In this document: positions 54,610-62,651 of the stretch, piece by piece | Numbering within the stretch: the first letter of the stretch is position 1 | Layout: each line of letters starts with the position of its first letter | Origin: Flagellimonas nanhaiensis | Lineage (GTDB): Bacteria; Bacteroidota; Bacteroidia; Flavobacteriales; Flavobacteriaceae | Assembly: GCF_003382275.1 (NCBI RefSeq) | Contig: NZ_QTJX01000002.1 | Location: 186,001 to 250,000 of the forward strand | DNA length: 64,000 bases | Reading direction: 5' to 3' | Program-made: the position numbers and the translations under genes | Notes under the pieces: model-generated | Database searches by the model: none | The model's input: the letters and a program-made list of their open reading frames with translations, nothing else | What the model was told of the DNA's origin: nothing

Positions 54610-54662
54610 GATTATAGAATTATATCTTAATTGGTTTGTACTACTTAGCTATATCAACCTTT

Positions 54663-54743
54663 ACTGAAACAAGTTGAGTACAGATAAATGAAGTTACTGG
54701 TTTTTGTCTTAAAAATCCAGTCCAGAAATAAGGGATGTGATTA
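54663..54743. repeat. Family-2 direct repeat, copy 2
   Basis: ACTGAAACAAGTTGAGTACAG, ATAAATGAAGTTACTGG, then AGAAATAAGGGATGTGATTA. Same order and orientation as copy 1, with the two copies 2.7 kb apart bracketing the amidohydrolase and AraC genes. Confidence 0.8.
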
Positions 54744-54829
54744 TATGTTTACTTCTTTCAAACACCCCCTGACACACCCTTGTCATTAACCGTCTTTAGT
54801 TTTGGGGTCAACGATAAAATATTCACACT

Positions 54830-55288
54830 ATGACAAGCACAAAATTAGAAGAATTGACCATTGTAGGACTCGCAATCAGAACATCCAACGACCCCGGAAA
54901 AGCAGACCAGGACATTCCACAACTTTGGAACAAATTTATGGCCGAGAATATCACAAGCCGACTTCCAAATAGGATTGGTGAGACCATTTATGCCATCTAC
55001 ACCGATTATGAAGGTGACCATACCAAACCGTACACCATGGTCATAGGCTATAACGTGTCCAATCTTGACAATATTCCTGAAGACATGACCGTAAAAATTG
55101 TTCCAACAGGGAACTATACAAAATTTATTGCCAAAGGCGATTTAACCAAAGACGCTGTAATCAATACCTGGATGGAAATCTGGAAAACAGACCTAAACAG
55201 AACCTATACCACAGACATCGAAGTTTATGGAGAAAAGGCTATGAACCCAACGGATGGAGAAGCAGAAATTCTGATTGCAACCGCCTAA
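54830..55288 (+). CDS. GyrI-like small-molecule-binding protein
   Basis: 152 residues of the AraC-effector-binding/GyrI-like fold: KLEELTIVGLAIRTSNDPGK, LWNKFMAENITSRLPNR, IYAIYTDYEGDHTKPYTMVIG, and FTAKGDL-like IAKGDLTKDAVINTW plus EVYGEKAMNP. Usually found next to a WYL regulator in Bacteroidota, of which one lies 3.6 kb upstream on the same strand. Followed by an inverted-repeat terminator. Confidence 0.9.
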   Translation: MTSTKLEELTIVGLAIRTSNDPGKADQDIPQLWNKFMAENITSRLPNRIGETIYAIYTDYEGDHTKPYTMVIGYNVSNLDNIPEDMTVKIVPTGNYTKFIAKGDLTKDAVINTWMEIWKTDLNRTYTTDIEVYGEKAMNPTDGEAEILIATA

Positions 55289-55293
55289 AAATC

Positions 55294-55349
55294 AATATCC
55301 CGCTTTGCGCTTTTTTATTTCTTCTACGTAAAGTGGGATATTCTTGTTT
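55294..55349 (+). terminator. Inverted repeat, probable terminator
   Basis: AATATCCCGCTTT ... AAAGTGGGATATT (13-bp arms with one G-T pair, 23-bp loop) followed by CTTGTTTTT, directly after the GyrI-like gene. Confidence 0.6.
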
Positions 55350-55412
55350 TTAACCTACACCAAACCAATATAATTTCATATTTTTTGCCTTCCAAAGCGA
55401 TGTTGGCAAACC

Positions 55413-56777
55413 ATGCTCCCTCAATTATCAAGATTCTGGAAACTCCATAAATATCCTACCCTCTTTGTTTTAGGAAGTATCTTATTCTACATCAGTTTTG
55501 CCTATGATCTAGAGCGGACGGACTTCATCAAGCTTATCATGCTCTATGGTGGTGTTTTCTTTTTTTGCCATAAGCTCATTAAATTGGAACATTGGAATTT
55601 TAAATTCCTTTTGGCAGCAGGAATTCTATTCAGATTGGTTTTTCTATTGGCAGAACCCAATCTATCACAAGATTTCTACCGTTTTATTTGGGATGGGGAA
55701 CTGGTCAAAAATGGCATCAACCCATACCTACATACTCCAAACGACATTATGAAAGATGGGGTTCCCAGTATTCCCCTACTTATGGAGACCTACATGGGTA
55801 TGGGGGACCTCAGTGCCAAACATTATAGCAATTACCCTCCTTTAAATCAGGTAGTCTTTGCCATTTCCACCTTCCTTGGCGGAAATACCATATTGGGATC
55901 AATAATATACATGCGCCTATTTATCATAGCAGCTGATATTGGCATTCTAGTTTTAGGAAGGAAATTGCTGCAAAACCTAAAGATGCAGAGCCATATGGCC
56001 TTTTGGTATTTTTTAAACCCTCTTGTAATCATAGAATTAACGGGCAATCTTCATTTTGAAGGCGTAATGCTTTTCTTTTTTGTGTGCGCCCTTTTTCTCA
56101 TCTCCAAAAAAAAATGGTTGTTGGCCACCCCTTTTTATGCGGCTTCCATCATGGTAAAATTGGTGCCCATATTATTTCTTCCATTGTTTCTTAAATATTT
56201 TGGCTTCAAAAAAAGTATTTGGTTCTATGCACTGATAGGACTCAGCTGCTTGATATTTTTATTACCATTCTATTCTCCTGTCTTTATCAATAACTATTCA
56301 GAAACCGTAGGACTATGGTTTTCAAATTTCGAGTTCAATGCAGGAGTGTACAACATCACCAAAAAAATATCTGTGGAATATTTTGATGCCAAACCCTGGA
56401 AACTCATCAAAGTATACGGAAAACTTGTTGCAGGCTTGGTAATACTGGGAGCATTGTTATTGACCTTTTTACGAAAGAACAACAATTTGCCCCATTTAAT
56501 AGGTTCCATGTTGATTCTGCTAACCGGATATTACTTTTTATCCAGTACCGTCCATCCGTGGTATATTGTCTTTTTGGTAACACTTTCCATTTTTACCCAA
56601 TATAGATTTGCCATGCTTTGGTCCTTTTTGGTAATCCTTAGTTATTTTGCCTACTCCAACCCAGATTTTAAGGAAAACCTTTGGTTACTGGCCATTGAAT
56701 ATTTTTTGGTCTTCGGCTTCCTCATTTACGAAATCAAGTATAAACAGGGAAAAAAGTTACATTTCTTCAAAAAATAA
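55413..56777 (+). CDS. GT-C fold glycosyltransferase (mannosyltransferase-like)
   Basis: 454 residues with about eleven membrane helices. The first loop after helix 3 has LSQDFYRFIWDGELVKNGINPY, the conserved acidic/Arg pattern of GT87-like and related lipid-linked sugar glycosyltransferases (here DFYRFIWDG). Basic stretch at the C-terminus is cytoplasmic. Donor and product unknown. It ends 47 bp before the arginine leader ORF, so read-through into the arg operon is possible. Confidence 0.82.
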   Translation: MLPQLSRFWKLHKYPTLFVLGSILFYISFAYDLERTDFIKLIMLYGGVFFFCHKLIKLEHWNFKFLLAAGILFRLVFLLAEPNLSQDFYRFIWDGELVKNGINPYLHTPNDIMKDGVPSIPLLMETYMGMGDLSAKHYSNYPPLNQVVFAISTFLGGNTILGSIIYMRLFIIAADIGILVLGRKLLQNLKMQSHMAFWYFLNPLVIIELTGNLHFEGVMLFFFVCALFLISKKKWLLATPFYAASIMVKLVPILFLPLFLKYFGFKKSIWFYALIGLSCLIFLLPFYSPVFINNYSETVGLWFSNFEFNAGVYNITKKISVEYFDAKPWKLIKVYGKLVAGLVILGALLLTFLRKNNNLPHLIGSMLILLTGYYFLSSTVHPWYIVFLVTLSIFTQYRFAMLWSFLVILSYFAYSNPDFKENLWLLAIEYFLVFGFLIYEIKYKQGKKLHFFKK

Positions 56778-56824
56778 ATATTGAATTAGGCCAATTGGGA
56801 TTAATTCGTACATTTATCCCCGTA

Positions 56825-56905
56825 ATGAAAGGACAACTACACATATTAACTTCTTTGGGCAACGTTGCCCCAGTACGTCCGTTCGCTCCACGTCGTCGCC
56901 CGTAA
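56825..56905 (+). CDS. Candidate arginine leader peptide (26 codons)
   Basis: ATG at 56825 opens MKGQLHILTSLGNVAP followed by VRPFAPRRRP and TAA at 903-905 of this kilobase (56903-56905). Four Arg codons: one at residue 17 and three in a row at 22-24, next to the stop, with Pro codons between them. It lies 86 bp upstream of the arg operon. Arginine-rich leader peptides ending just before a regulatory region are typical of ribosome-mediated attenuation. No conservation check could be done here, so the call is inferred from sequence and position. Confidence 0.7.
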   Translation: MKGQLHILTSLGNVAPVRPFAPRRRP

Positions 56906-56991
56906 GGGTGCATTCCAGTTATGGAAATAGGTGAGTCCATTTCCGCAAAGACCTTCAGTTTTTATTTTTTATAGTTCAAAATCTTCTAGCA
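56857..56991 (+). promoter_or_regulatory. Leader region with alternative hairpins, candidate arginine attenuator
   Basis: A perfect palindrome GGGCAACGTTGCCC (56857-56870) lies inside the leader ORF. CGCCC-gtaa-GGGTG (56897-56910) overlaps the last Arg codon and the stop. Downstream, TTCCA-gtta-TGGAA and GGAAAT...ATTTCC share bases and cannot form together. A T-rich tract (GTTTTTATTTTTT) follows about 16 bp later. No classical GC-rich terminator stem is obvious, so the mechanism, if real, may be Rho- or translation-dependent. Confidence 0.5.
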
Positions 56992-57606
56992 ATGAAAATT
57001 GTAATTGCTAACGAATCACATTTTAAATACGCTCAAATAATCAGCGATACCATTACGGAATCTGCCAAAGTACGAGGTACAGGAATAGCGCAAAGAACCC
57101 CTGAATATATCCTTAAGCGATTACAAAACGGGAATGCGGTCATTGCCTTGGATGATGGCAAATTTGCAGGGTTCTGCTATATCGAGGTATGGGGAAACAA
57201 AAACTTTGTGGCCAACTCCGGATTGATCGTACACCCTGATTACCGAAAACAGGGATTGGCCAAAAAAATCAAAAAAGCAATTTTTGAGCTTTCCCGGGAT
57301 AAATTCCCCAATGCCAAAATTTTTGGCATCACCACCGGTCTTGCCGTAATGAAAATGAACTACGAGCTAGGGTACAAACCCGTTACCTTTTCAGAATTGA
57401 CCAATGACCCCGATTTCTGGAAAGGCTGCCAGACTTGCAAAAACTTTGACATCCTTACCCGAACAGAACAGAAAATGTGCCTCTGCACGGGAATGTTGTT
57501 CGACCCCGATACAAAAAAATACAAATCAAGAAAATTGAACGGAAAAGCCTTTCAGCGATTAAAAGAAATGAAGCAAAATCTTTTCCTCAAAAAGAAATCA
57601 AAATGA
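56992..57606 (+). CDS. GNAT N-acetyltransferase, first gene of arginine operon
   Basis: 204 residues of the GNAT fold. Acetyl-CoA loop in RKQGLAKKIKKAI (85-97), central strand GFCYIEVW. The C-terminus has four closely spaced Cys (C146, C149, C163, C165: CQTC ... CLC), which could bind zinc or a cluster. Genes of this type start the arg operon in Bacteroidota, and no other N-acetylglutamate synthase (argA or argJ) is in view, so it is a plausible glutamate N-acyltransferase. It overlaps argG by 4 bp (ATGA). Confidence 0.85.
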   Translation: MKIVIANESHFKYAQIISDTITESAKVRGTGIAQRTPEYILKRLQNGNAVIALDDGKFAGFCYIEVWGNKNFVANSGLIVHPDYRKQGLAKKIKKAIFELSRDKFPNAKIFGITTGLAVMKMNYELGYKPVTFSELTNDPDFWKGCQTCKNFDILTRTEQKMCLCTGMLFDPDTKKYKSRKLNGKAFQRLKEMKQNLFLKKKSK

Positions 57607-58793
57607 AAAAATTAGTGTTAGCCTATAGTGGTGGCTTGGACACCTCATATTGTGCCAAATATCTATCCAAGGAAAAAGGATACGAAGTCCATGCCGTTAG
57701 TGTGAATACAGGAGGCTTCAGCAATGAGGAAATCCAAGAAATAAAGCAAAAGGCCCTCGCCCTTGGCGCTACCAGTTACACTTCTATTGATGCCGTGAAC
57801 AACTTCTATGAAAAAGTGGTTAAATACCTCATTTTTGGGAATGTACTACGAAACAATACCTATCCCCTTTCCGTAAGTGCCGAAAGAATTGTGCAGGCCA
57901 TAGAAATTGTAAATCATGCCAAAAAAATTGGGGCGGATTATGTTGCCCATGGCAGCACCGGAGCTGGGAACGACCAAGTGCGATTTGATATGATCTTTCA
58001 AACCTTGGCTCCAAAAATCAACATTATTACCCCAATTAGGGATAACAAGCTCTCCCGGGAATCAGAAATTGAATATTTACAGCAAAATGGCATTGATTAT
58101 TCTTGGGAAAAAGCCAAATACTCCATTAACAAAGGGCTTTGGGGAACTTCTGTGGGCGGCGATGAGACCTTGACTTCCCATCTTCCACTACCGGAAAATG
58201 CATATCCAAGTCAATTGGAAAAAGAACTTTCCAAGGAATTGAAACTTACCTTTAATAAAGGTGAATTAATCGCCATTGATGGTGTTTCTGGCTCTCCTGT
58301 GGAGAATATTGAAAAACTGGAGGAGATAGCCTCAAAATATGCTATTGGGAGGGATATCCATGTAGGGGATACCATCATCGGAATCAAGGGAAGGGTCGGA
58401 TTTGAAGCCGCAGCCCCGATTATTATCCTCAAGGCTCATCATTTGTTGGAAAAGCACACCCTGAGCAAGTGGCAGCAATATCAAAAAGAACAATTGGGCA
58501 ATTTTTATGGCATGCTGCTTCATGAAGGCAACTATTTGGATGAGGTAATGCGAAATATCGAGGCCTTCCTTTCAGATACCCAAAAGAATGTTTCTGGGGA
58601 CGTGTTCCTAACCCTTCACCCTTACCGATTTGAACTAAATGGAATAGCTTCTCCACATGATCTGATGAACGCTTCCTTTGGAAGTTACGGGGAAATGAAC
58701 AAAGGCTGGACAGCAGATGACGCCAAAGGTTTCATTAAAATCCTGTCCAACGCAGGAAAAATTACAAACCATGTTAACCAATACCATGATTAA
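57603..58793 (+). CDS. argG: Argininosuccinate synthase
   Basis: 396 residues from the ATG at 57603. N-type ATP pyrophosphatase motif AYSGGLDTSYC, VNTGGFSNEEI, ADYVAHGSTGAGNDQVRFD and GVSGSPVENIEKLEEIA. It joins citrulline and aspartate, using ATP, to give argininosuccinate. It overlaps argC by 8 bp and the GNAT gene by 4 bp. A longer frame from 57477 runs through the GNAT gene and is not used. Confidence 0.97.
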   Translation: MKKLVLAYSGGLDTSYCAKYLSKEKGYEVHAVSVNTGGFSNEEIQEIKQKALALGATSYTSIDAVNNFYEKVVKYLIFGNVLRNNTYPLSVSAERIVQAIEIVNHAKKIGADYVAHGSTGAGNDQVRFDMIFQTLAPKINIITPIRDNKLSRESEIEYLQQNGIDYSWEKAKYSINKGLWGTSVGGDETLTSHLPLPENAYPSQLEKELSKELKLTFNKGELIAIDGVSGSPVENIEKLEEIASKYAIGRDIHVGDTIIGIKGRVGFEAAAPIIILKAHHLLEKHTLSKWQQYQKEQLGNFYGMLLHEGNYLDEVMRNIEAFLSDTQKNVSGDVFLTLHPYRFELNGIASPHDLMNASFGSYGEMNKGWTADDAKGFIKILSNAGKITNHVNQYHD

Positions 58794-59760
58794 AGCAGGA
58801 ATTATTGGAGGGTCCGGCTACACGGGCGGGGAACTGATCAGAATTTTGTTGAACCATCCCAATGCCACAATTGATTTTGTGTTTAGTACAACTCGGGCGG
58901 GAAAACCTCTATCATCAGCACATTCCGATTTGCTTGGCCAGACCGATCTTTTGTTCTCTTCGGAAATCAATCCAAATGTTGATGTCGTCTTTTTGTGCCT
59001 TGGTCATGGAAATTCCACCAAGTTTCTTGAAGAAAACACCTTTGGTGACCAAACAAAAATCATTGACCTCAGCAATGACTTCCGACTAAAAAACAATGCT
59101 ATTTGGAGTGGAAAATCATTTGTTTACGGTCTTCCTGAGTTGAACAAAGCTTCCATTCAAAAAGCAGGTGCAATTGCAAATCCAGGTTGTTTTGCTACGG
59201 CAATTCAACTGGGGTTGTTGCCATTGGCCAAAGCTGGATTGTTACAAAATGAGGTACATACCAATGCTATTACCGGGAGCACTGGTGCGGGTGTAAGCCT
59301 TTCCGCAACCTCCCATTTTAGCTGGCGAAACAACAATGTGTCCTGGTACAAACCTTTTACGCACCAGCACCTGGGCGAGATTGGTGAGAGTCTGGCTTCC
59401 TACGGAAATTCAGTGGGAAAACTCTATTTCTTACCAAATAGGGGAAACTTTACTAGGGGTATTTTGGCTACATCCTATACCTCCTTTGATGGAACACAAG
59501 AGGAAGCTGAGCAACTCTTTGAGCAATTTTATGCCAAAACTTCATTCACGCATGTGTCCAAGGACCCGGTTCATCTCAAACAAGTGGTCAATACCAACCA
59601 ATGTCATGTGCATTTGCACAAACATGATGATGTGCTATTGATTACTACGGTCATTGATAATCTACTAAAGGGAGCCTCGGGCCAAGCAGTGCAAAACATG
59701 AACTTGATGTTCGGTTTTGAAGAACAAGAAGGATTACAATTAAAAGCAGGAGTATTTTAA
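58786..59760 (+). CDS. argC: N-acetyl-gamma-glutamyl-phosphate reductase
   Basis: 324 residues from the ATG at 58786, overlapping argG by 8 bp. GIIGGSGYTGGELIRIL is the NADP-binding start, VFLCLGHGNS and VYGLPELNKA follow, catalytic Cys lies in ANPGCFATAIQLG, and the substrate His in HQHLGEIGESL-like region. It reduces the acylated glutamyl phosphate to semialdehyde, the third step of arginine synthesis. As elsewhere in Bacteroidota the acyl group may be succinyl. Confidence 0.96.
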   Translation: MIKAGIIGGSGYTGGELIRILLNHPNATIDFVFSTTRAGKPLSSAHSDLLGQTDLLFSSEINPNVDVVFLCLGHGNSTKFLEENTFGDQTKIIDLSNDFRLKNNAIWSGKSFVYGLPELNKASIQKAGAIANPGCFATAIQLGLLPLAKAGLLQNEVHTNAITGSTGAGVSLSATSHFSWRNNNVSWYKPFTHQHLGEIGESLASYGNSVGKLYFLPNRGNFTRGILATSYTSFDGTQEEAEQLFEQFYAKTSFTHVSKDPVHLKQVVNTNQCHVHLHKHDDVLLITTVIDNLLKGASGQAVQNMNLMFGFEEQEGLQLKAGVF

Positions 59761-59770
59761 ATAAACTGAT

Positions 59771-60565
59771 ATGAAAATAGCAATCATAGGAGCAGGAAAT
59801 TTAGGACTGTCCATAGCAAAAGGAATTTTGCATAGCAATGGGGCGACCACCATGTATCTGACCAAAAGGAATACTTCCCAAATCAAGGAATTTGAAAAGT
59901 ATGGGAATGTCATAGTTACTTCGGATAATCGACAAGCCGTTGAGAAATCGGACATTTTGATTTTTGCCGTTCAACCAGGGCATTTTGCCAAAATTCTGAC
60001 AGAGGTAAAGGACTTGCTAACAGAAAACCACGTATTGATCAGCACCATTACCGGATTTGGCATTTCTAAAATTGAAGAAATTGTTGGTGCGGACCATTAC
60101 ATCATACGAAGTATGCCCAACACGGCCATATCGGTTGGCAATTCCATGACCTGTATCTGCAGTAATGAACTTGGTGCAAAACGGATAGATCTTGCAAAAG
60201 CCATCTTTAATCGCATGGGGCACACTCTGGAGATTCCCGAAGATTTAATGCAGGCTGCTACTGTAATCTGTGCCAGTGGTATTGCTTTTTGGATGCGACT
60301 GATCAGGGCCACAACCCAGGGTGCCATACAACTTGGGTTCGATGCGAAGGAAGCCCAGGAACTGGCCATGCACACTTGTAATGGTGCTGCTAGCTTGTTG
60401 ATAGATTCTGGCAGTCATCCTGAAGAAGAAATCGATAGGGTCACCACCCCAAAGGGGTGCACCATTGAAGGGTTGAATGAGATGGAACACCAAGGATTGA
60501 GTTCTTCCCTTATTAGAGGAATAGTGTCCTCTTTTGAGAAAATCAACCAAATCAAAAAACAATAA
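59771..60565 (+). CDS. proC: Pyrroline-5-carboxylate reductase
   Basis: 264 residues. NAD(P) site IAIIGAGNLGLSIAKGI, LIFAVQPGHFAKIL, RSMPNTAISVGNSMTCI and the C-terminal dimer motif VTTPKGCTIEGLNEMEHQG. It makes proline from pyrroline-5-carboxylate. Placing it inside the arg operon links glutamate semialdehyde chemistry of both pathways and is common in Flavobacteriaceae. 10-bp gap to argC. Confidence 0.95.
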   Translation: MKIAIIGAGNLGLSIAKGILHSNGATTMYLTKRNTSQIKEFEKYGNVIVTSDNRQAVEKSDILIFAVQPGHFAKILTEVKDLLTENHVLISTITGFGISKIEEIVGADHYIIRSMPNTAISVGNSMTCICSNELGAKRIDLAKAIFNRMGHTLEIPEDLMQAATVICASGIAFWMRLIRATTQGAIQLGFDAKEAQELAMHTCNGAASLLIDSGSHPEEEIDRVTTPKGCTIEGLNEMEHQGLSSSLIRGIVSSFEKINQIKKQ

Positions 60566-60588
60566 CAAAAGCCATAACATAAACCGTG

Positions 60589-61716
60589 ATGAAGCTTTTT
60601 GATGTATATCCCTTATACGATGTTACCCCGGTATCGGCAAACGGTATTGAGGTCATTGATGAAAAAGGGCAGAAATATTTGGATTTTTATGGAGGACATG
60701 CGGTCATTTCCATTGGGCATAGTCATCCACATTATGTAGCCCGATTGAAGGATCAGTTGGAAAAAATTGGGTTTTATAGCAACTCCATACAAAATCCCTT
60801 ACAAAATGAACTTGCGCAAAAGCTGGGAGAATTGTCCGGATGTGACGATTATGCACTTTTTATGTGCAACTCAGGTGCAGAGGCCAATGAAAATGCCTTG
60901 AAGATGGCATCGTTTCATACCGGAAAGGCCAAAGTAATTGCTTTTAACAACAGTTTTCACGGAAGGACTTCCGCCGCTGTGGCCGCCACGGATAATCCAG
61001 CAATCAATGCTCCCATAAATCAACAGCAAGAAGTAACCTTTTTGCCTTTTAACGATACTGAAGCTTTTGAAAAAGCTATAGCTTCTGATGATTTTTGTGC
61101 TGTCATCCTTGAGTCCATTCAGGGAGTGGGTGGCTTAGATGAGCCCACTACAGAATTTTTCCAATTTGTCGCCAGTACCTGCAAATCGCATGGAGTGGTA
61201 TTGATTGCAGACGAAGTACAAAGCGGTTTTGGTCGAAGTGGAAAATTCTTTGCCTTTCAGCACCATGGAATTCAACCAGATATCATAACCATTGCCAAAG
61301 GTATGGGGAATGGTTTTCCAGTTGGTGGGGTTTTGATCCATAACTCCTTTAGGGCCTCATACGGACTATTGGGAACAACCTTTGGTGGTAATCATCTAGC
61401 TTGCGCAGCTACCCTTTCAGTTCTTGAGGTAATGGAAGACGAAAATCTTATTCAAAATGCAGCCGAAGTTGGAAATTATCTCAAAGAAAGAGCAAAAGAG
61501 CTTCCACAAGTAAAAAATGTAAAAGGAAGGGGCCTTATGCTCGGTTTGGAGTTTGATTTTGAGGTTTCAGAACTAAGAAAAGCCTTGATTCATAACCAAC
61601 ATATGTTCACGGGTGGGGCCAAAAACAAAAAGTTGCTCAGAATCTTGCCCGCCCTGAACGTTACAAAAAATCATATTGACCTGCTACTCGAAGGCTTGAA
61701 AAAAGAATTGAAATGA
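60589..61716 (+). CDS. argD: Acetylornithine (succinylornithine) aminotransferase
   Basis: 375 residues from the ATG at 60589 (the GTG at 60586 is one codon earlier). Class III PLP enzyme: CNSGAEANENALKMA, FNNSFHGRTSAAVAATD, LIADEVQSGFGRSGKFFAFQ, PLP Lys in ITIAKGMGNGFPVGG, and TTFGGNHLACAA. It forms acyl-ornithine from the semialdehyde and glutamate. It overlaps the next gene by 4 bp. Confidence 0.95.
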   Translation: MKLFDVYPLYDVTPVSANGIEVIDEKGQKYLDFYGGHAVISIGHSHPHYVARLKDQLEKIGFYSNSIQNPLQNELAQKLGELSGCDDYALFMCNSGAEANENALKMASFHTGKAKVIAFNNSFHGRTSAAVAATDNPAINAPINQQQEVTFLPFNDTEAFEKAIASDDFCAVILESIQGVGGLDEPTTEFFQFVASTCKSHGVVLIADEVQSGFGRSGKFFAFQHHGIQPDIITIAKGMGNGFPVGGVLIHNSFRASYGLLGTTFGGNHLACAATLSVLEVMEDENLIQNAAEVGNYLKERAKELPQVKNVKGRGLMLGLEFDFEVSELRKALIHNQHMFTGGAKNKKLLRILPALNVTKNHIDLLLEGLKKELK

Positions 61717-62651
61717 AACATTATCTGTCCATAAATGATGTTGACTCCCTGCCCGCCTGGGTAGAGGAAGCGATAACTTTAAAACAAAATCCTCTCCAAG
61801 ACAACGCGCTTGGGAAAGGCAAAACCATCTGTCTGCTATTTTTCAACAATAGCTTACGAACACGTCTGAGTACTCAAAAAGCCGCCATGAACCTGGGCAT
61901 GGAGGTCATGGTGATGAATTTTGGCAGTGAAGGCTGGATCTTGGAATATGAAGATGGTACCATTATGGACCAAGGCACTTCGGAGCACATCAAGGAAGCG
62001 GCCCGGGTAGTTTCGCAATATTGCAATGTTGTAGCGATTAGGGCTTTTGCAAAACTAAAGGATAAGGCCAAGGACGAAGCCGAAGAGGTCTTGACTGGAT
62101 TTGCAAAATACGCCTCGGTTCCGGTAGTGAACATGGAAAGCTCTACGGCCCATCCCTTACAGGCTTTGGCCGATGCCATAACCTTAAAGGAATTCAATAC
62201 CAAGATTAATCCCAAAGTGGTGTTATCGTGGGCTCCACACCCCAAAGCCCTGCCCCATGCGGTGGCCAATTCTTTTGTTGAAATGATGAAGCTTCAGAAT
62301 GCCAATTTTGTAATTACCCACCCTGAAGGATATGAGCTCAATTCAGAAATAACAAAAGGGTGCACTATTGAACATGATCAAAAAAGGGCGTTGGAAAATG
62401 CTGACTTTGTATATGTTAAAAACTGGAGTAGTTATAGCGAGTATGGAAAAGTGCTAAAGCAAGATTCCAGCTGGATGATGACCCAAGCAAAGCTTGGAGG
62501 GGCCAAGTTTATGCACTGCCTTCCGGTAAGGCGAAATGTAGTGGTTGAAGATGCTGTTCTTGACGGTGACCAGTCCTTGGTGGTACACCAGGCCAACAAC
62601 AGAACATTTTCAGCACAAATTGTATTGAAAAAAATATTGGAATCGTTATGA
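61713..62651 (+). CDS. argF': Acyl-ornithine carbamoyltransferase (N-succinyl- or N-acetylornithine)
   Basis: 312 residues. Carbamoyl-phosphate site FNNSLRTRLSTQKA (SLRTRL variant instead of STRT), ESSTAHPLQALAD, WAPHPKALPHAVANSF and MHCLPVRRN. These are the marks of the transcarbamylase that acts on acylated ornithine in Bacteroidota and Xanthomonas, not ordinary ArgF. At the position of Pro90 of the Bacteroides succinylornithine enzyme and Glu92 of the Xanthomonas acetylornithine enzyme, this protein has Ser90 (DQGTSEHI). Acyl preference therefore cannot be read off. Overlaps argD and argB by 4 bp. Confidence 0.93.
   Translation: MKHYLSINDVDSLPAWVEEAITLKQNPLQDNALGKGKTICLLFFNNSLRTRLSTQKAAMNLGMEVMVMNFGSEGWILEYEDGTIMDQGTSEHIKEAARVVSQYCNVVAIRAFAKLKDKAKDEAEEVLTGFAKYASVPVVNMESSTAHPLQALADAITLKEFNTKINPKVVLSWAPHPKALPHAVANSFVEMMKLQNANFVITHPEGYELNSEITKGCTIEHDQKRALENADFVYVKNWSSYSEYGKVLKQDSSWMMTQAKLGGAKFMHCLPVRRNVVVEDAVLDGDQSLVVHQANNRTFSAQIVLKKILESL

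Noticed and set aside
56809-56816. TACATTTA as the promoter -7 element of the arginine leader
   Set aside because: It deviates from TAnnTTTG, has no TTG at the right distance, and would place transcription start almost on the leader ATG.
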